A stretch of 64,000 bases of DNA from Callipepla californica brunnescens (Eukaryota > Chordata > Aves > Galliformes > Odontophoridae). The number at the start of each line of letters is the position of its first letter. The first letter of the stretch is position 1. The DNA lies in contig JALIRH010000026.1 of assembly GCA_023055505.1 (NCBI GenBank), forward strand, positions 8,447,591 through 8,511,590. Reading direction: 5' to 3'. The notes beneath the pieces were generated by a model. That model saw only the letters and a program-made list of their open reading frames with translations, was not told the origin of the DNA and ran no database searches. A program made the position numbers and the translations under genes. This document shows positions 12,191-25,180 of this stretch, piece after piece.

Positions 12191-13559
12191 CATCGTGAAT
12201 GAGTCAGCTAAACAGAGGGAGACATTGCAGTATTTCCTCCGATGCCTTTAGAGATAGTATTTTCTTTCTGTCAACCAGAAAGTGTTCTACTTGGGTAACC
12301 TGGGCACGGGACTTGTTGCCAGTGGGAAAATGTGTGGGCAGCTCTTACTTAAAATAGCTCTGGGAAAACTTCCTTCTCACAGTTGTCTCGGGTCTGCATC
12401 CCATTTTTCTCAAGACTCAAAGGTGTCACCATCACTTTGCTGCCAATAGTTTTGCTGGCTAGTACTTTTGAGAGAAGGGCAATGTGTCTCACAGGGGCTT
12501 TATTACTGCTAAGGACTCAACACTGCTCTCTCCAGGCTGGATCTCTGTTGAACAGTGTGAAGATGCTGTTTTGTTTTTAAATACAGCTTTCCTGATTGAT
12601 ATCTAACTTAGTGGAAAAGAATCAAGATGCTGCTGCAGCTCTTGACAAAATCTGTATGTCAAAAGTCCTACATTGCTCATGTGGTATATAGCATTCTGTG
12701 GAGATTATAGAGGGCTTTCAGGGTTAAGCTTCTGTTTTGTGTAACAGTTGTCTTCTGTTCTGCCTTTGCATTAATGTAGCATGGAGGAAGAGCTACGACA
12801 GATTTCTTCTTCTGTTTTGAAAACTGTTTATTCAGTCCATTTGATTCTAAATTTCTGCGCATGTTCTTAATATCTCTTACTGAGCTTGGTTCATCGGTAG
12901 CTTAAAACTAATTGAGTCACACCAGGGGTTCTTTTGCTAATAACATTTCTTCTAATTAAGCTCTAAGATTGCTGGGCCCTTGTGAGTACCACAGGTACAC
13001 AGATACTGTACTCATACAGTGTGAGAATGACTTAAATTTAAGTAGAAACGTTCTGTTTGCGGTGGGTTGTGTTTTTGGCAAATGGAAAGGACCAACAGGA
13101 GATTGAGTTGAAATGGTCTCTATAAACAAATGTTCTTTCCTGATAAATTTGGCATTTATATTGTTTTTTCCTTGAAAGATGTGTTCAAATGGTCAAATTC
13201 TAGTTGGTGTTATCTTGAAATTAGATGCTGTCAATAGTAATGATAAGGAGTAGATTTACATGATGTATTTTATAGTTCTGTTGCTTAAAAGTGGCTTTCT
13301 GTGTTTCAGGGCTTTGTGGCTTGCAGTTGCTTTTATTGTCTGTTTTCCTTGATTTCTTTTGTTGGTTACATTTGCTTACATGTTAAATGGAATCCAGTTA
13401 CTGAAACTGTATCTCTCCTGCATGCACTGTGTTAAAGACCAACAGTGACTGCTATTTACTCGGCTTGCTCCCTATTTCTGCTGAGTTTTCAAGTCTGCAT
13501 GTGGGGTAATGAGGTGGGTGAGGTAGCCAGCAGCTGAAGTCTTAACTATAGTGCTGGCT

Positions 13560-13618
13560 CATTGTAGGTTGAGGTAGTCCAGTTCTGCACAGGTCCCTTC
13601 CAACCCTTACAGTTATGT
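13560..13618 (+). mobile_element. Short CR1-like 3' end fragment
   Basis: It carries the CR1-terminal pattern '...ggtagtccagttctgcacaggtcccttccaacccttacagttatgta', equivalent to the usual 'tagaggtcccttccaaccc...attctatg' tail. It is very short. Confidence 0.5.
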
Positions 13619-15234
13619 ATTTTTTAATTGTTCTTGATCTGCACACATAGTGAAGCACCTAGCTGTCATTTGCTCATAGTTCCTTACCTTTTAAATAGTT
13701 TTAAATAGCTGACTTGCTAGTGAAAGCAATGCAGTACTGGACTACTGTTATCATCTTGGATAACTCTTTTGATCAGACTTGATATGCCATCTGTTAATTG
13801 CTTTAAGTTATTCTGGGTTGTAGTTTTGTTTGGTTTTTTTACCCTCTCCATGTTGAGATCAAACTGTAAGCAAGACATTGTCTTCAGTCGAAGCTCCTCC
13901 TGAATAGACCATTGTTACTCTGGACTAACATTGCTTTCTGTACTTGTTGAGGTAAGTTCAGTATTTCATTCACATACTAATGGGTTTTATTTTTTTGTAA
14001 CTTCAGTGCTCCACTTTGTGACTCCTTGCAAGGTTAGTCAAAATTCAGACCCAGTGTCTGAGAGGGCTGTCTAAATAATCCTTGACAGTGTTAGGGCTGT
14101 AACTACTACCCTGGGACGAGGGTTATTTTGTCCTGCTCCTGTTGACGGGACAGATCCCCCTCAAATCAGACATTCTATTGCTGCTGAGGAGGCATACTGG
14201 AAGGGGTAGAGCTATCAGCTGTCTATATGGCTAACTGTTGGTCATATTTAAACAGAGGTGTCACTAACAATTTAGTTATCGCTGGCAGTCTGTGTTCTCA
14301 GCAGATAAGGGATTGTGTAGGACCTCTACATCACAACTGGAGTAGTCATTTCTTGATTGTTTTGTAAATCTTCAAGAAGCTTTTCCCGTGTTTATTCTAC
14401 CAGCTTTATTTCTTGAAGTAGCTCTGGAATTCCACAGAGGCAATGACAAGTTTACGTGACCTTTATGGTTGAAGTTGAAAGCTGCTTTAAGTCTTTGGTA
14501 AATATTTATTCAATACACATGCATACAAAATGCTAGAGATAGAGGAAACAGAATGTAAAGGAAGCATGAAGCAAAAGCAATGCCTGTTCATATCTAAAGA
14601 AGAAGAAATAATTATTTAATGAAAAATGTCAAAAAAAATGCATAGTAAGTAGGTAAAGTATGATCAAGGAGATGAACTGAAAATCCCTTTTTGTGTGATT
14701 TACGTTCCTCAGCAGTTAAACAGCATGTGTTATGTGAGGGAGTACTGCAGTATGACATTGGCAGCAGAAATAGTGGGATGCTCCATCTGTCAGCCTCAGT
14801 TAACATCTTATATTTCAGGAATCATTTTTCCAAGGCAAGAACTGGTTCTGACACAAATGTCCTGTTAGTATCTCAGAAGTCAACAGATAGGTCTTAAGGG
14901 TTGGGTCTGATGCTGTTTTGTCTTGGTGTGATTCTTCTGTGAGTTTGTGTACTTCGGTTTCTGTTTTAAGGTGCTTAGGGAGACTGATTTTTAGGACATT
15001 CTGGCTAATGTAAATATTTACTTTCTGGACTCTATTACGTTAACAGAGCTATAGGAACTGAAAGCAAGAGTTAGCATCAGACAGTGATGCTGGAAGCTGA
15101 GCTTTCATGTCTGATATGCATTTATTAGTACGGAGGTACTTGAAAGTACATCAGCTCTACATCTGGAAGAGAATCTTGTCATTAATTTGTCAAGACACTA
15201 GTAAGTTTCAGCATGTGAATAATGGTGTGACCCA

Positions 15235-15685
15235 AGAGGTCCTGAGGACCCACAAGGATGATCAAAGGGCTGAAGCACCTCTCCTGTGAAGTAAGGCTAA
15301 GAGAGCTGGATTTGTTCTGCCTGGAGGTAAGAAGGCTCTGGGCAGGTCTCATGGAGGCCTTACAGTATTTAAAGGGAGCCTGTAAACAGGAGGGACACAG
15401 ACTTTTTTGCATAAGCAGATACTGAAAGTACAAGGGGGGAATGACTTTAAACTAAGAGAGGAGATTTTGGGTGGGTGTTAGAAATAAGTTCTTCCATCAA
15501 TGGGTGATGAGGCACTGGCACAGGCTGCCCTGAGGAGCCGTGGATGACCCAGCCGTGGAGGCCAGGCTGAATGGATTCCTGGGCAGCTTGAGCTGGTGGG
15601 TGGCAGCCCACTGTGCAGCAGAGGGACTGGAACTGGATGATGTTTGAGGTTTCTTCCAACCTGAGCCGTTCTGTGTTTCTTTAAT
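15235..15685 (+). mobile_element. CR1 LINE 3' fragment
   Basis: A sense-strand CR1 tail: 'gatcaaagggctgaagcacctctcctgtgaagtaaggctaagagagctgg', 'gggtgatgaggcactggcacaggctgccc', and a terminal 'tttgaggtttcttccaacctgagccgttctgtg'. It is 5'-truncated, with no intact frame. Confidence 0.9.
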
Positions 15686-16964
15686 GGTAAATTGAGGTCA
15701 TAAGTAAGAATTTGTCTTTGTTTATGGCTTATCCTGTATTAAAAGGCATGTTTTGACAATTAGTTGGAAGTTAAGTATGGTGAATTTAATGCAGTTCTTC
15801 ATAATTGACTTCAGGCTTATTACTGCAATATATTATTAGAATGAACTTGAGGTTTATTACTGGAACTACACTTTTTTTTTTGTAGTTTAATTCTAATCTC
15901 CCTATTTAACCATTATCTCCTTGATGCATATAATGTCTATTATGTCCTCACATGAGATTGTGCTGCTAAACAGTTTCTTGAGAAAGCTGACTAGTCTTTG
16001 ATTTCTCTGATGTAATGCTCTGTAAGATCTATAACACGGTGTCTCCTCAATATGTGACAGCTTGCTTTTTTTTTTCCCGTTTAGCATTTGCTGAGTGACC
16101 TTGCCAAAAGCCTCAGAAACTTGTCCCATTATTTACATACATTTAAGAGTGTCAATTATCCTTAGGCATGATTTTCACTGTGCGAATTCATCCTGAGCAA
16201 TTATTCAAATAATAATTTCTACATAGTTCTTTTCTCTATTGCATCTTCTACCAATCTATCTGTTTTTGTAGTTGGATTTAAAAGTTTCTTCCAGCCATCA
16301 GATACTGCTTTGCAAACTGTGGCCTAGCATTTCATGTTCTTCCACTCCATGCTCTGCAGTAAGCGCTTCGATTTTTTTCATATATGATTTCTTTCCAGGG
16401 TGTGGAGGGGAGTAAAATTCAGTGGCATAGCCAGGAGCAGAACTATGGCATTTTATTATTACGTGTGTCTTGGACCTTGCAGTGCACTGGAAAAAGCGCA
16501 TTGTATGTGTTCTATGTATATCCTGGGAGAGGAAGGAAGAGTAAAATTAATCATCAGATGAAACGTATTGGTGACTTAAAGCTTGGTTAAACAATCGTTA
16601 CGCTTCTGGAGAGAGTTTATATGATCTGAAATGCAGGGTTTTTTTACGTTATTACTGCAGGCTTCAAAGGCTTGTTTGGTACTATGTAGACATATACAAA
16701 GAAAAAGTCTGTTATATATAAATATATTTAGAGTTTTAGAATTAATGGTCTGGTTTCTTTGTTGTTAATGGTTAGTTGAAGCATTAATAATTAGTAACTT
16801 GCCCAAAACTACATTAGCAGTCCAAGGGAGAAGCTATTGGTTTTGTAACTTAAAACCCATCAATTTGGGGTAGGATTAACTTCCTGCTAAGTATCATCTC
16901 TCAGCATATTGTGCGAAATGTGATTTGTGCAGTAATTAAATCTACTACCTTCTATCTCTTACAG

Positions 16965-17084
16965 AAACTGGTGCGCTTACATCCATACAAGACTGTTACC
17001 AACAGTTGTAGTAGACAACCTGGAAACCTTCTCATCAGGCAGAGCAAAGCCTTGCACTTGGCTTACTGGATCCTGTGCTCAGAG
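16965..17084 (+). CDS. MMRN1: MMRN1 coding exon 2: first half of EMI domain
   Basis: The acceptor is CTCTTACAG|A. The first base completes a Lys codon from exon 1, then the frame reads NWCAYIHTRLLPTVVVDN and continues to PCTW and GSCAQ. The WCAY start and the spaced cysteines are hallmark EMI positions. The EMI domain is a small cysteine-rich module that drives multimer assembly in EMILIN and multimerin proteins. The donor is GAG|GTGTGT at 17085, leaving phase 2. This exon is too short to stand out as an ORF: the longest open frame over it is a different, out-of-register one. Confidence 0.93.
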
Positions 17085-17813
17085 GTGTGTAGAACTGAGG
17101 GGAAAGAGTACTCTAATTTTCACCAGCCACCTAATGAATACAACCATAGCTTCAAAAAGCGAACAAATTAACATAAGGGATCAAGTTAGCTCTTCTCCAG
17201 ATCTCGTCTAACATGTTGCTTTAACAAGTATTAATAAAACCCCAAACCTATTCCTGGAACTGTGCTTGAGTTCCACCATATGTACCCTGTGATGTTTGTG
17301 TAGCTTTCCAAGCTTGTGCATTGCATTGCTGGTGCTAAAGGTTTTCTGGGAGCGGCATAAATACTTATCTCTTTTGGTTGCTTGTGTCACAACTGTGTTG
17401 TCCAGGCAGCAAATCTAGTGATATTATTAGCCGAGATACAGTTAGTAAATAACAACTGGAACTTATTCAGATGCTACTTTGTGGTGTGAGTTGACTTGTT
17501 GCGTTCTCCAAAAACTAGAATTCAATAGTAAATGAACTTAAAATTAACGCGTGGAATTGGAAAATGGCTGCTTGAAACAGAACCAGCAAAGCAAGGTTTA
17601 AAACTTATTTTTCCTTTGTGAGATTTCAGAAGCTTCGCACAAATAAGCTTCTTCTCAGAATTGTCCTCTAGATGGTAGGGCAGAGCATACTTAAAATTTG
17701 AGGTGAAACCTGAAACAGAAATATCCTTAGGATTCGGGGGCTCTGAAATATAATGAGCTGTATCTCAAAACTGTGGAACTGTGGGATGAATCCTTTGGTT
17801 GCTGTGTTGGCAG

Positions 17814-17913
17814 TTTTTTTTGGTGTTTTTTTTTTTTTTTTTTTTTTTCTAATTCAATCTGGTAGATTTCCATTAACTGAGTTTTTTTTATTTTTTTTTT
17901 TTAACTTATTTTT
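17814..17913. repeat. T-rich low-complexity region
   Basis: Two T runs (at about 17814-17848 and 17882-17913) separated by about 35 bases of ordinary sequence. Confidence 0.85.
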
Positions 17914-18787
17914 TTAAATACAATCTCTTTGGGCTGCTCATACAATTTAGTTTGCTATATATGCTTCTGGGCCTTGTCTACATGGGAAGTTATTTCTGAA
18001 ATAGCTCCTATTGATTAACTCCTTTTGTGGACACTTCATTTTTATGTGTGCTTTCACGAATTGCTTATGCTAATACAGGACAAGGCCATTTTCCCGTAAA
18101 ATAAGAGTACCTATACAGTGAACAAATTGATGAGAGCATCCTTGATTTCAGTTCACACTTATCTTTGAGTTCTTGCTGCTGAAAAGCTCTTCACTCAGAG
18201 GCAGGTCAGGAAGATCAGGGAGGTGTGTATATCTGCTAGATGTATACAGAGTTGCAATCCTTAAGAGAGGCTGACAAGATTAACTACTGTGTGAAACAAG
18301 GATGTGTTTTTTAAAGCAACTCTTCAGGAGTGTTTTTTTTTTTTAGTCTGGCAGTTTTGAAATTTGTGTCTTTCTGGAGCGATTTTGCAAGGGATAGTGT
18401 CAGAAAGGGATCTATAGCTATATTGTAGAATTTCCTGGCATCTGAAGTCTTTTCATGGTAGTGTATAGCAACTAGAAGAACTACTTGGTGTTCCAGTTGT
18501 ACTCAAACTTTGTGTTTAATAGAGGCAAATTGACATACATTACTTCGTTTCTTCAGTGTGCTCTTTTGCTATGTAGCCATTTTAAATGGACTTCAAAAAG
18601 CTGTAAGAAGTAGCTGGGACATGCAGAATGTGCTGGAATACTGAAACAAAATTGCTGCTGATTCTGCAGTTAAGTACTTTCTCAGTAAGAACTGAGGTAT
18701 CACAATTACATAGCTATGCCCTACTTGCTTCCAACTAGAGTGGGCGATTTCATGTGTCATCAGATTTGTCTTAAATTGTGTTCAAAA

Positions 18788-19345
18788 TAATCCAGCATAA
18801 AATGGTTTGCTCTGGAAGGGACTTTGAAGGCCATCAAGTACCATCCCCCCTGCTGTAGGCAGGGGCGTCTCTGACAGGCTGAGTTGCTCAAAGCGTCATC
18901 CAACCTGAACTTGAATGGCTCCAGGGAGGGGGCATCCACAGCCTTGCTGGGCAACCTGTTCCAATGTGTCACCACTTTGCTGTAAACATATTTCTTCCTT
19001 ATGTCTCATCTAAATCTACTCTCTTTCAATTTAAAGCCATTTTCCTTCATTGTGTTTTTTCATGCTTTCCTGCAGTTCCCATTCAGGGACTGGAAGGCTG
19101 CTACAAGGTCCCCCTGGAGCCTTTTCTTCCCTTGTCTGAAGAGCCCCACCTCAAAGACCGTCCTTGTAGGGGAGGTGCTTCAGCCCTCTGATGGTCTTTG
19201 TGGCTGCTCTAGCAGCTCAGTGTCCTTCTTGTGTTGGGGCTTTGGAGCTGTACTCCGGGTGGGGTCTCATTAGAGCAGTGTAGCGGGGCAGAATCACATC
19301 CCTTGACCTGCTGATCGCAGTTTTCTTGATGCAGCCCAGGGTGTG
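18788..19345 (-). mobile_element. CR1 LINE 3' fragment (antisense)
   Basis: The reverse complement of a CR1 tail: 'ctggaagggactttgaaggccatcaagt', 'catccaacctgaacttgaatggctccaggg', 'gggcaacctgttccaatgtgtcaccac', then 'ggggtctcattagagcagtgtagcggggcagaatcacatccc' and 'cagcccagg'. About 560 bp, relatively well preserved. Confidence 0.92.
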
Positions 19346-19777
19346 TTGTATCAGAAATGAAGGTCTTCTAATACGTTCTTAAAATGGACTGGCATAGTAC
19401 AAATTCTTCAGTAGTTCTTTTTATTAATGATATCTAAGGTAACATGATTCCACAGTTGTTTATTTGACGTGCTCTGTCCAGCTTAATAGTTAATAATTGT
19501 AGTTACAGTGAGTGATATTTGATTCCTGGGTGGCACACTCAAAGAAGAAACTTGATAGCACCAAAGAGATCTCAAAGACATGTGATGTCTACTCAGGTTA
19601 TCTGAAGTTTGCAATGCTAACGCTCTGATGCTGAAACACCAGCTCTTAGTTTGGCTTCAGTTTCAATTTCAAGTAGTGAATGAGAGGTTATATAAAAAAA
19701 AACATTGCTGATATATGTGGATCTTACATCTCCAATACTATTACATAAAACAGGTTTAAAATAGTTTTGTTTTACAG

Positions 19778-19884
19778 GTCCCAGAAAACGACACACCAAG
19801 CCTATAAAGTTGAACATAAAATAGTAACATCACTGGAGTGGAAGTGCTGTCCTGGATATGGTGGGCTTAACTGCCAATCAAGAG
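19778..19884 (+). CDS. MMRN1: MMRN1 coding exon 3: second half of EMI domain
   Basis: The acceptor is TTTTACAG|G, and its first base completes an Arg codon from exon 2. The 35 following codons read SQKTTHQAYKVEHKIVTSLE and then WKCCPGYGGLNCQ. The WKCCPGY motif is the diagnostic C-terminal part of the EMI domain. The donor is AGAG|GTGGGT at 19885, leaving phase 1. The exon is only 107 nt and has no start codon, so it is visible only through splice sites and the EMI match. No residue expected in the EMI core appears to be missing. Confidence 0.93.
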
Positions 19885-22800
19885 GTGGGTGAGAGCTGTA
19901 CTGATTTGAAACCTACTCATTTTAACAAAAGAAAGCAATACAGTCTTATTTGTAAGCAAATGGTTCTGATAAAGTGTTGCAGTTCTTTCTGTTGATTCAA
20001 AACCAGGGAAAATGCATGGTAGAGTAAAATGCTTGGGAATGTTTACTCTGCCCTGCATGTGAGCTTCCAGAGCAGCTTAAGCAAAATGTCATTTCCCTTT
20101 TTCCTTTTCAAAGCTCATAACATCTTCAGCCTCATTCAATTTTGCAGAAATAAGGAGTTTGTATTCAGGGCTTCTCTACTTCTGACCTTCCGGTACTGCA
20201 GTGCTGGAATATTAAACCCATGTCCTCCATTGAATATTTGTTATAAAATTCATCTGCTGCACTGTGACCCTTTTGGCTTTTAGTTTGTCTCTAAGAATAC
20301 ATTTCACACATGCTGCAAAGTCATGCACTAACTTTGTTTTCCTCTAAATTGAGTAAGGAAATTGTTCAGTTCAGTGGTGATTGTATTTTATTTGATTTTG
20401 TATAATTCGTGTATAGGTTTAGCTTTTTTTGACAGAACGTAACTCTTTACCCCTGCCCTGATGATCAAACATATGTTAACATGCTGTAGTTAAACATCTG
20501 TGTAATAGCTGTATTTTTGTGCTGCTGGCCTTCTTGGAAAATAAGATAAGGCATCAGCATACATAGTTTAAATGAATGAATATTACAAGAAAAGCCATTA
20601 CACTTGATAGTGAGTTCAATCAGCAATGGTAAAGAAGGGGCTGTGATTAAAAATTAATGCAGAAAAATGAAGAAAAATCACTGCTGTTCACATCCAGGAG
20701 GGAATTTCAATGCTGAAAACCAGAACCTCGGCAGTCGTAGAATTCAATTCTGCGCAGCTAAGCGTGGAATCAGATATTGACACAGGGCAGAGGCAGTCAG
20801 CAAGGCTGTCCGATGAGTGTGGGTAAGATGTCTAAAAAGCTTGCTTTTATAAAGCACAAGCATTACCAAAAATAGGTTTAAAAATGCGTATAAAAGGGGT
20901 GGAGTACAGATGGTAAAATGGAAAATACATTAAAACTACATGGAAGCACTGACCAGGGAAGTGGCTATTAAATAGCAGTGGCATCTGTGTAAGTAAGAAT
21001 AAAGGGATACGTTGTCAAATGTTAGAGGAGTTGGTTTGGAGTAATATCTCCTGGGTTCTCTTCTCAAACCTCTTCTGACTTGCTGAATAACTTGGGGAAG
21101 CCACTTAAAATCTGCATATTCAAGCCTATTCATCTAGAAAATTGAAATGACACTTAACTCACAAGAGCTTTGGCATATTTAATTAATTAGTGCTTTTATA
21201 AATGCTTAAAGAGATTGGAGTGAAAGGTGTTATGTCAGAAGTGCTCTTTTTCCCTGTTTCTGTATTGCTTCTTCCCATGAGGAGCAGAACACCAGCACGG
21301 GCCTTGCCTATATTATCTAATTCCCATGGAGGCACATCAGCCACTGAACCTGAACAACTGGGAGCCTGGTAGCCTTGTCTTGATGATCTCTAATTTCTAT
21401 TATAGCAGGGAGAGAGACATTGTAAAATTGGACAATGATTCTTTTGAGTTATTAAGACTTCCTCTTGGTCCCTCTGAACTTAATCTGTTTGACAACATGA
21501 CCATCTAGTGAAGGATTTCTGTGCTAAGGGAACTGGGTTATTCTGATGATTTGTTTTAGATCCTGGAAGTCACCGTTACTGTGTTGTGGGTTGACTGTAG
21601 CAAATGCAAGAACAGGAGAAATTTCAAATTAACTTAGTTCTCAGATCAGCTTAAATCACACCTCATGATCTCTCAGACAGTCTAGGCAGGAGAGAAACTT
21701 GTCACCATGTGCTAGGTATTCCTGGACTTCTGCAAGCTCTACTTGGTAGTCACTTTGTTACTGAGTACAAATGCTTCTGCAGGTAATGAATTAGTCAGTG
21801 AGACAGATAAACTGCTGGAAAGGTGTTTATATCTCTGTTTCGAACTCCACCTTCCACGTGGCACTGAGACATTACTGAAGTGAACAAGACATGTCTCCTG
21901 GTCCACCATGGACAGTGCGCTTCTACAAGAATGGTATTTTTAACAGTAAAATATAGGACACAATTTAAGTCTCATGGAACAACACAGTATGGATGTAAGA
22001 ACAAAAACATCTGCCGCAATGGAAGGCCATGTCAGCTCTCGGTTGCAGTTGGCTATGTATCATTATTATTAAGCAGAGCTTTTTATCTTTGAGTTGTAGA
22101 TAATTTTTTATCCTTAAGGTGGAGAGAATGTGTGTCCCAGTGTTCTAATGTGAGAGGGAAATACAAATATGTTCATGGTTATATGGTTTATGAACGTCAT
22201 GTTATGTACCAGGTTTGCAGTGAAGTAATGTTCAGTAATTCACTTCTATCTAACCTAACTGTGGCTTAGAGCAGAGGACTTGTTATTAAAATGGATGACA
22301 ATAACATAGCCTTTCTTAGTACTCAATTGTCTTGTGTGGTAGCCATGTCATTTCTCCGGCAGATGGCTGTGAAATGTTCTGCTAACGAGCCAAGTGCTAT
22401 CCTCAGTGTGGAACTAGATGGAGGCACGAAAGCTAACGATTCATTTTCAAGCAGAGGAGTGCTCAGATAGGGAGTAGGGAGGCTACTACGTAACTCCCTG
22501 GAGGGGTTCCCCTTAAGGCACTCCTGACTAATCAAAAATACATTGAGAGAAAAAGATCAACTTTTCATATTTTTAATATTCCCTGAAATGATTTTGCACA
22601 CTGATTAAAAATACATGTGACAGTAAATTATAAATGTGGGCTCATACGTTCAATGATAGGAATCTAGTGTTAGATTCCTGTGTGCTTTAGCTTATTTTGG
22701 GAAATGCTGAACACCCTGAAGCTCCTGGAGGAGCTCTTCATCACTCAGCCTTCTGGAATGCTGCTTTTTTTTTTTTTGACTTTTTTTTTATTAGTGTTGC

Positions 22801-24991
22801 TTTCTTATTGTATATTGCACCTATAGGGTGGGTCTGGAAGCCTATTTTTGGGTTTGTGTTTTCACAGTTTAGCTTTAACTGAGGATAGCATATCTCAAGT
22901 CATTTGATGGCTGCTTCTAATTTAAGGATGTGTGTTGGTGTTTGAGACTAGTGCTTCTATCTCATCTGCTGCTTTTTGGCATGGGGATCTCAGCTGTGGG
23001 AACCATTAACACAAAAGACTTCTCTCTGTATGATCTGTCAGAGAGATTCCTTTGGAAAACAGCTGAACCACTTGAAAGATGTAAAATGGAACTGCATTGC
23101 CAGTGGCTGTTCTGATTTTGTGTTGAAAGTGGCATTCCTGATTTTCTTAGGTTGTCTGACAAGCACATTTTTCTAGACAATAATGCGATTTTGACTGTAC
23201 AGTACTAGGCATTCTGGGAGTATTTCTGTTGTTGTTCTTTAGTTGTCTCTGTGTTTGAATCACTGGTTACAGTCCTTGCTGCAGTTAGCAGTACAAAGCA
23301 GGGTGTTTTGCTCCATTACTGGTTACCTCCAGCAGAGTGCTATCTGTGTCTTGAGTTATACAGGGGTTGAGTTATTTGCAGTTCAGAGCATTAGTAAAAC
23401 AAACATGCAGCAATAAATATATATCCTAGATGCTCTTAAAGCAAATAAAATAAATTGTAAGGACTTATGTATTCTGCATTGTCAAGTTGTGAATGAGACA
23501 CTTCATTTCATAGGTAGGATGAAAGATAAGATGGATAATTAAAAAAAAAAGTTAATCTACTGTCTGTTTCAGAACCAGTGGTGAGTATATTTAGAGCAAC
23601 TGAAGGATCAGTAAATGAAAGAATAAAAGGATATTGATTAGTGGTCTTTATCACAGTCGAGTAATTGACTCCCTTGTCATAGTTTATATCATCACAACAG
23701 CAACTGATAACTGATATATATGGAATTGGGCAGAATGCAAGTATTTAACTCCTGTCTGTAACACACAGCAGAGAGATAACAGAAGCTATTGAAATAGTAG
23801 TTGAGAATTGTGTTTTTATTAATTTCAGTAGATTCTATGAAATTTTCTGTGTGTATTGTAACTATTACTTCCTGTTCAAATTTTTAATTTTACAACCTCA
23901 TGTGCCTCATCTGTTAGTGTAATAATCTACTGATCGTTGTACATGCTGCCAAGAGGATGATGGGTCATGAGGTTTCTTTTCTACAGCATGTTGTTCTGAT
24001 TCCTTGTAAACTCATGGTATGGTCAGACTAGGCTTTAACATTTGAACAGGAAAATAACGTGACCTTACCCAAGTTCTTTTGCTTGTAAGACAAGTTGGAA
24101 TTTGTATCTGCTCAAGTGGCATTTCTCAGGTATGCTGTGACTGGATCAACAGCCACTTCTAAATACTTCTTGAGCAAGTATTTAAAAGTTGGTTGAAATT
24201 TACACTAGAAAGTTTACCACCTACCACATACGTATTTCATTCTTTTCCACTTAAATTAAATGAATTGGCACTGTTAAGCTTAGTGGCTAGTGTGGTAATG
24301 AAAATGTAATTCTCACTCTATTTCTCATCGGGTTTCCCTTATATTTTAAGGTTGAAAGTTTTTCTAGACCTCAGTTTACCCGGCTATAATACTGAATAAT
24401 AACATTAGTCCAGCTTTTTGTCAAGTACTCTTGGTTTGTTGAATTGAAATATAGTATAAGAACAGAAAATCTCATCTGACATGGACGGAGAAAATACCAA
24501 CCAACTCACACCTTTCCTGACCTTTAACGTTGCAGGTTTCACATGATATTTACTGGAGTCTGGAATTGGATTGCTTTGAAACCGTTTCGATTTTTTTAGG
24601 TGCTGTATATACCATCATATTTGAGAAGCATCTAAGGTTTGAAGACTTGTGATCTGCAAAAATCAAGACATTTTTTGTCATTTCTCTTTTATATGGATGT
24701 TAAGTTTTCCTACAGATTTTTATTTTGCACTATATAATTCCGAGTCTTTACAGTCTAGTTTTGTTCTTTTAGTACTAACACCAACTCTCAGAAATCTCAG
24801 GACGCCATTTATAAGGCTATTCACGATATTCATCTAGATGTGTTCCTATACTCTGTTGTAAAGCCTGATATGCTGTTAAGTTTGGTTTTGGTGAATTTGG
24901 TATAGTACATAGAGAAAGCAACTGATTCTGAATGCTCTTTTGCTCATGTTTAGTGTTTCACTTGCTTCCTTTCCTTCTGTCTGTCTCTTAG
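19885..24991 (+). other. MMRN1: MMRN1 intron 3
   Basis: A 5.1-kb GT-AG intron, AT-rich. No transposon, coding exon or RNA gene was recognised; open frames inside are short and unsupported. Confidence 0.85.
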
Positions 24992-25180
24992 CTCAAGAAC
25001 ATCCATCACTTCTGCACAGCACTCAGGCTGAAAGCAGCGGAACCGTCAATGAGAGGACACCAGGAGTTTCTCAGGAGCCTAGTGGGTCAGGTCAGCTGTT
25101 AGAGCTAATTTCATCTCTAGGCCAATCACCATTCTGTGGTAATGTTAGGAAAAGGAAGGTGTGTAATGACGAATTTGAAG
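24992..25180 (+). CDS. MMRN1: MMRN1 coding exon 4: linker after EMI domain
   Basis: The acceptor is CTCTTAG|CT, and the phase-1 junction makes an Ala codon. The frame reads AQEHPSLLHSTQAES, which fits the conserved linker (AQEQ..LIH..QAES in the human protein as I recall it). The rest is polar and ends CNDEFE. The donor chosen is GAAG|GTACTA at 25181. A second phase-1 donor, TGTG|GTAATG, would end the exon at 25138 and remove 14 codons without a frameshift. The human counterpart is shorter here, so either end is possible. The linker has no known enzymatic role; it separates the EMI head from the coiled coil. Confidence 0.87.

Larger units (their letters stand above)
3169..16964 (+). other. 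MMRN1: MMRN1 intron 1
   Basis: This is a 13.8-kb GT-AG intron. It contains CR1 fragments near 5.9, 9.7-10.2, 13.6 and 15.2-15.7 kb, T- or A-rich tracts near 6.3 and 7.2 kb, an unclassified repeat at 10.4-10.7 kb, and a CpG-rich island at about 11.87-12.2 kb. The rest shows no coding or repeat structure that I can recognise. Confidence 0.85.
17085..19777 (+). other. MMRN1: MMRN1 intron 2
   Basis: A 2.7-kb GT-AG intron between the two EMI exons. It holds a T-rich tract at about 17.81-17.91 kb and an antisense CR1 copy at 18.79-19.35 kb. Nothing else was recognised. Confidence 0.9.
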